Source of the DNA: Rhodospirillales bacterium | GTDB taxonomy: Bacteria; Pseudomonadota; Alphaproteobacteria; Rhodospirillales; Casp-alpha2 | NCBI GenBank assembly: GCA_021775275.1 | Contig: JAJFIE010000207.1 | Span: 1-8,546 of the forward strand | Length of the DNA: 8,546 nt | Direction of reading: 5' to 3' | Part shown: positions 7,533 to 8,546 of the stretch, one piece after another | Position numbering within the stretch: position 1 is the first letter of the stretch | How the letters are laid out: every line of letters starts with the position of its first letter | Program-made: the position numbers and the translations under genes | The notes under the pieces: model-generated | What the model was told of the DNA's origin: nothing | The model's input: only the letters and a program-made list of their open reading frames with translations | The model's database searches: none

Positions 7533-7561
7533 CACATAGCGGCTGAGCCGCCACAGTCCAA
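7533..7561 (-). promoter_or_regulatory. Candidate promoter of the DUF1223 gene with palindromic spacer
   Basis: On the minus strand TTGGAC (7561-7556) and TATGTG (7538-7533) are separated by exactly 17 bp, a sigma-70-like arrangement with a good -35 and a moderate -10. Six bases after the -10 comes the ATG at 7526, so transcription would begin at or next to the start codon, giving a leaderless mRNA. That agrees with the absence of a ribosome site. The spacer contains the palindrome GCGGCT-C-AGCCGC (7551-7539), which could be an operator. All of this is by-eye matching. Confidence 0.35.
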
Positions 7562-7686
7562 ATCACAACCGGGTAACATGTCCGCGAGCAGAGAGGCAGG
7601 GGTGCCAATGGCGATATGGCCATCCCCGCCAATGTCTATACATTAGCGGACTATGATTGCGTTGGCCCCGGGCTTAAAGGAACATC

Positions 7687-8546
7687 ATGAGTGAGCAAAA
7701 TGCGCCATCACCAGATGGCGCACATAACCGGATCGGCCTCGGCATTGCGCTGATGGTATTGTCGCTCTGTCTGTTTGTCAGCATGGATGCGTTGATCAAG
7801 CATCTGACCCTTGGCGGATACACCACGTTTCAGATTCTGTTTTTCCGCAACGCTTTCGCTTTTATCCCCATCAGTCTGCTGGTTTTGCAACAAGGCGGTA
7901 TTTCTTCCCTCGCCACCAAGCGACCCCTGGGCCATCTGATGCGGGCGCTGATCGGCCTGACAGCCATGGGTGGATTTTTTTATTGTCTCAAGGAACTGGC
8001 GATATCCGATCTGGTGGCCATTTCCTTTGCCGCGCCGCTGTTTATGACGGCGCTCAGTGTTCCGTTACTGAAAGAAAAAGTCGGACTGCGGCGTTGGGCC
8101 GCCGTTATTGTCGGATTTGTGGGTGTCCTGATCATGGTGGATCCATCCGCCAACATCGGGTTCGCCTCGTTGATCGCCCTCGGGGCCACGGTATTTTATG
8201 CCCTCGCCATGATTGCCGTGCGTAATTTGTCGAAGAGCGAGACGAGTGCTTCCATTGTTTTCTATTTCACGGTCATCGGTACCGTGGTCTCGGGCATCCT
8301 CATGGCGACGCGCTGGGAGACACCGGATATGAACGGGTTTTTGTTGCTGATCGCCGTCGGGCTTGTCGGCGGCACGGCGCAAATTGTCATGACCTCGGCC
8401 ATCAGGTCGGCCCCGATCGCCATCCTGGCGCCCTTTGAATACACGGCTTTGTTATGGGCGGCAGGGTTCGATATCATCATCTGGAACGTTTTCCCGACAC
8501 CCAATACGCTGTGGGGTGCGGTGATCGTGGCGGCGACCGGTCTTTA
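7687..8546 (+). CDS. EamA/DMT-superfamily transporter, 3' end cut off by the window edge
   Basis: The frame from ATG 7687 stays open to the right edge, giving 286 residues of a protein that usually has about 300. An AAAGGA ribosome site (7676-7681) sits five bases upstream. It is a polytopic inner-membrane protein: nine full hydrophobic segments can be traced, starting near residues 16-40, 46-69 and 82-102, and a tenth begins as TLWGAVIVAATGL. EamA features include FFRNAFAF at the start of segment 2, the SFAAPLFMTALSVPLLKEKVGLRRW stretch (read as SFAAPLFMTALS then VPLLKEKVGLRRW) linking segments 4 and 5, GFVGVLIMVDPS, and LAPFEYTALLW in segment 9. The two halves are each five segments, the usual inverted duplication. 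Members export or import small metabolites; the substrate cannot be told. A strong hairpin lies in codons 5-12. No neighbour suggests a substrate. Confidence 0.92.
   Translation, partial: MSEQNAPSPDGAHNRIGLGIALMVLSLCLFVSMDALIKHLTLGGYTTFQILFFRNAFAFIPISLLVLQQGGISSLATKRPLGHLMRALIGLTAMGGFFYCLKELAISDLVAISFAAPLFMTALSVPLLKEKVGLRRWAAVIVGFVGVLIMVDPSANIGFASLIALGATVFYALAMIAVRNLSKSETSASIVFYFTVIGTVVSGILMATRWETPDMNGFLLLIAVGLVGGTAQIVMTSAIRSAPIAILAPFEYTALLWAAGFDIIIWNVFPTPNTLWGAVIVAATGL
7701..7722 (+). other. Perfect 9-bp hairpin in the first codons of the EamA gene
   Basis: TGCGCCATC (7701-7709) and GATGGCGCA (7714-7722) pair perfectly around the four-base loop ACCA. The stem is GC-rich and starts 12 bases after the ATG of the transporter gene, within the ribosome's initiation footprint, so it could lower or tune translation. 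It encodes part of the non-membrane N-terminal tail (APSPDGA), where codon choice is free. It could equally be chance or a binding site. Confidence 0.5.

Noticed and set aside
7578..7646. A 22-codon frame (ATG 7578 to TAG 7644-7646, with an inner ATG at 7608) ahead of the EamA gene, possibly a leader peptide
   Set aside because: No good ribosome site, no run of regulatory codons and no attenuator structure follow it; frames this short arise by chance.
7629..7657. TATGAT (7652-7657) as a -10 box for the EamA gene
   Set aside because: The bases 17 bp upstream, CCAATG, do not resemble a -35 box, so the promoter cannot be called.

Overview
The window looks like ordinary chromosomal DNA of a Gram-negative alphaproteobacterium with GC in the mid-50s by eye. 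The evidence is a large AsmA-family envelope protein, a ribbon-helix-helix protein of the type common in alphaproteobacteria (PF13467-like), a periplasmic DUF1223 protein, and an HtpG with a charged linker. I cannot name the genus. I see no insertion sequence, phage gene, integrase, CRISPR array, tRNA or rRNA. The longest stretch without a gene is about 160 bases.

Layout, left to right. (1) Bases 2-2797 (+) hold the 3' part of a large asmA-like gene whose start lies off the left edge. (2) Converging on it is a compact minus-strand cluster, read from right to left: pcm (4722-4036), an alpha/beta hydrolase (4015-3377), a TfoX N-terminal-domain protein (3380-3039) and a small ribbon-helix-helix protein (3032-2814). 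The spacings are 20 bp, a 4-bp ATGA overlap and 6 bp, so one transcript is likely. (3) A 104-bp divergent gap separates pcm from htpG (4827-6716, +) and holds a candidate heat-shock-type promoter for htpG. (4) htpG converges on a DUF1223 gene (7526-6801, -), with an 8-bp stem-loop between them. (5) A 160-bp divergent gap follows, and then a DMT/EamA transporter gene (7687 onward, +) that runs off the right edge almost complete.

How the genes may work together. Pcm (isoaspartyl protein repair) and HtpG (Hsp90 chaperone) both serve protein quality control and are transcribed divergently from a shared intergenic region. The hydrolase, TfoX-like and ribbon-helix-helix genes appear to ride on the pcm transcript, but nothing in their sequences ties them to one pathway. 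AsmA and DUF1223 act in the cell envelope and periplasm.

I did not find a convincing new biological system. The most notable observations are a threefold internal module in the AsmA protein with variable linkers at the same relative place, a candidate leaderless promoter with a palindrome in its spacer ahead of the DUF1223 gene, and a perfect 9-bp hairpin in the first codons of the transporter gene.
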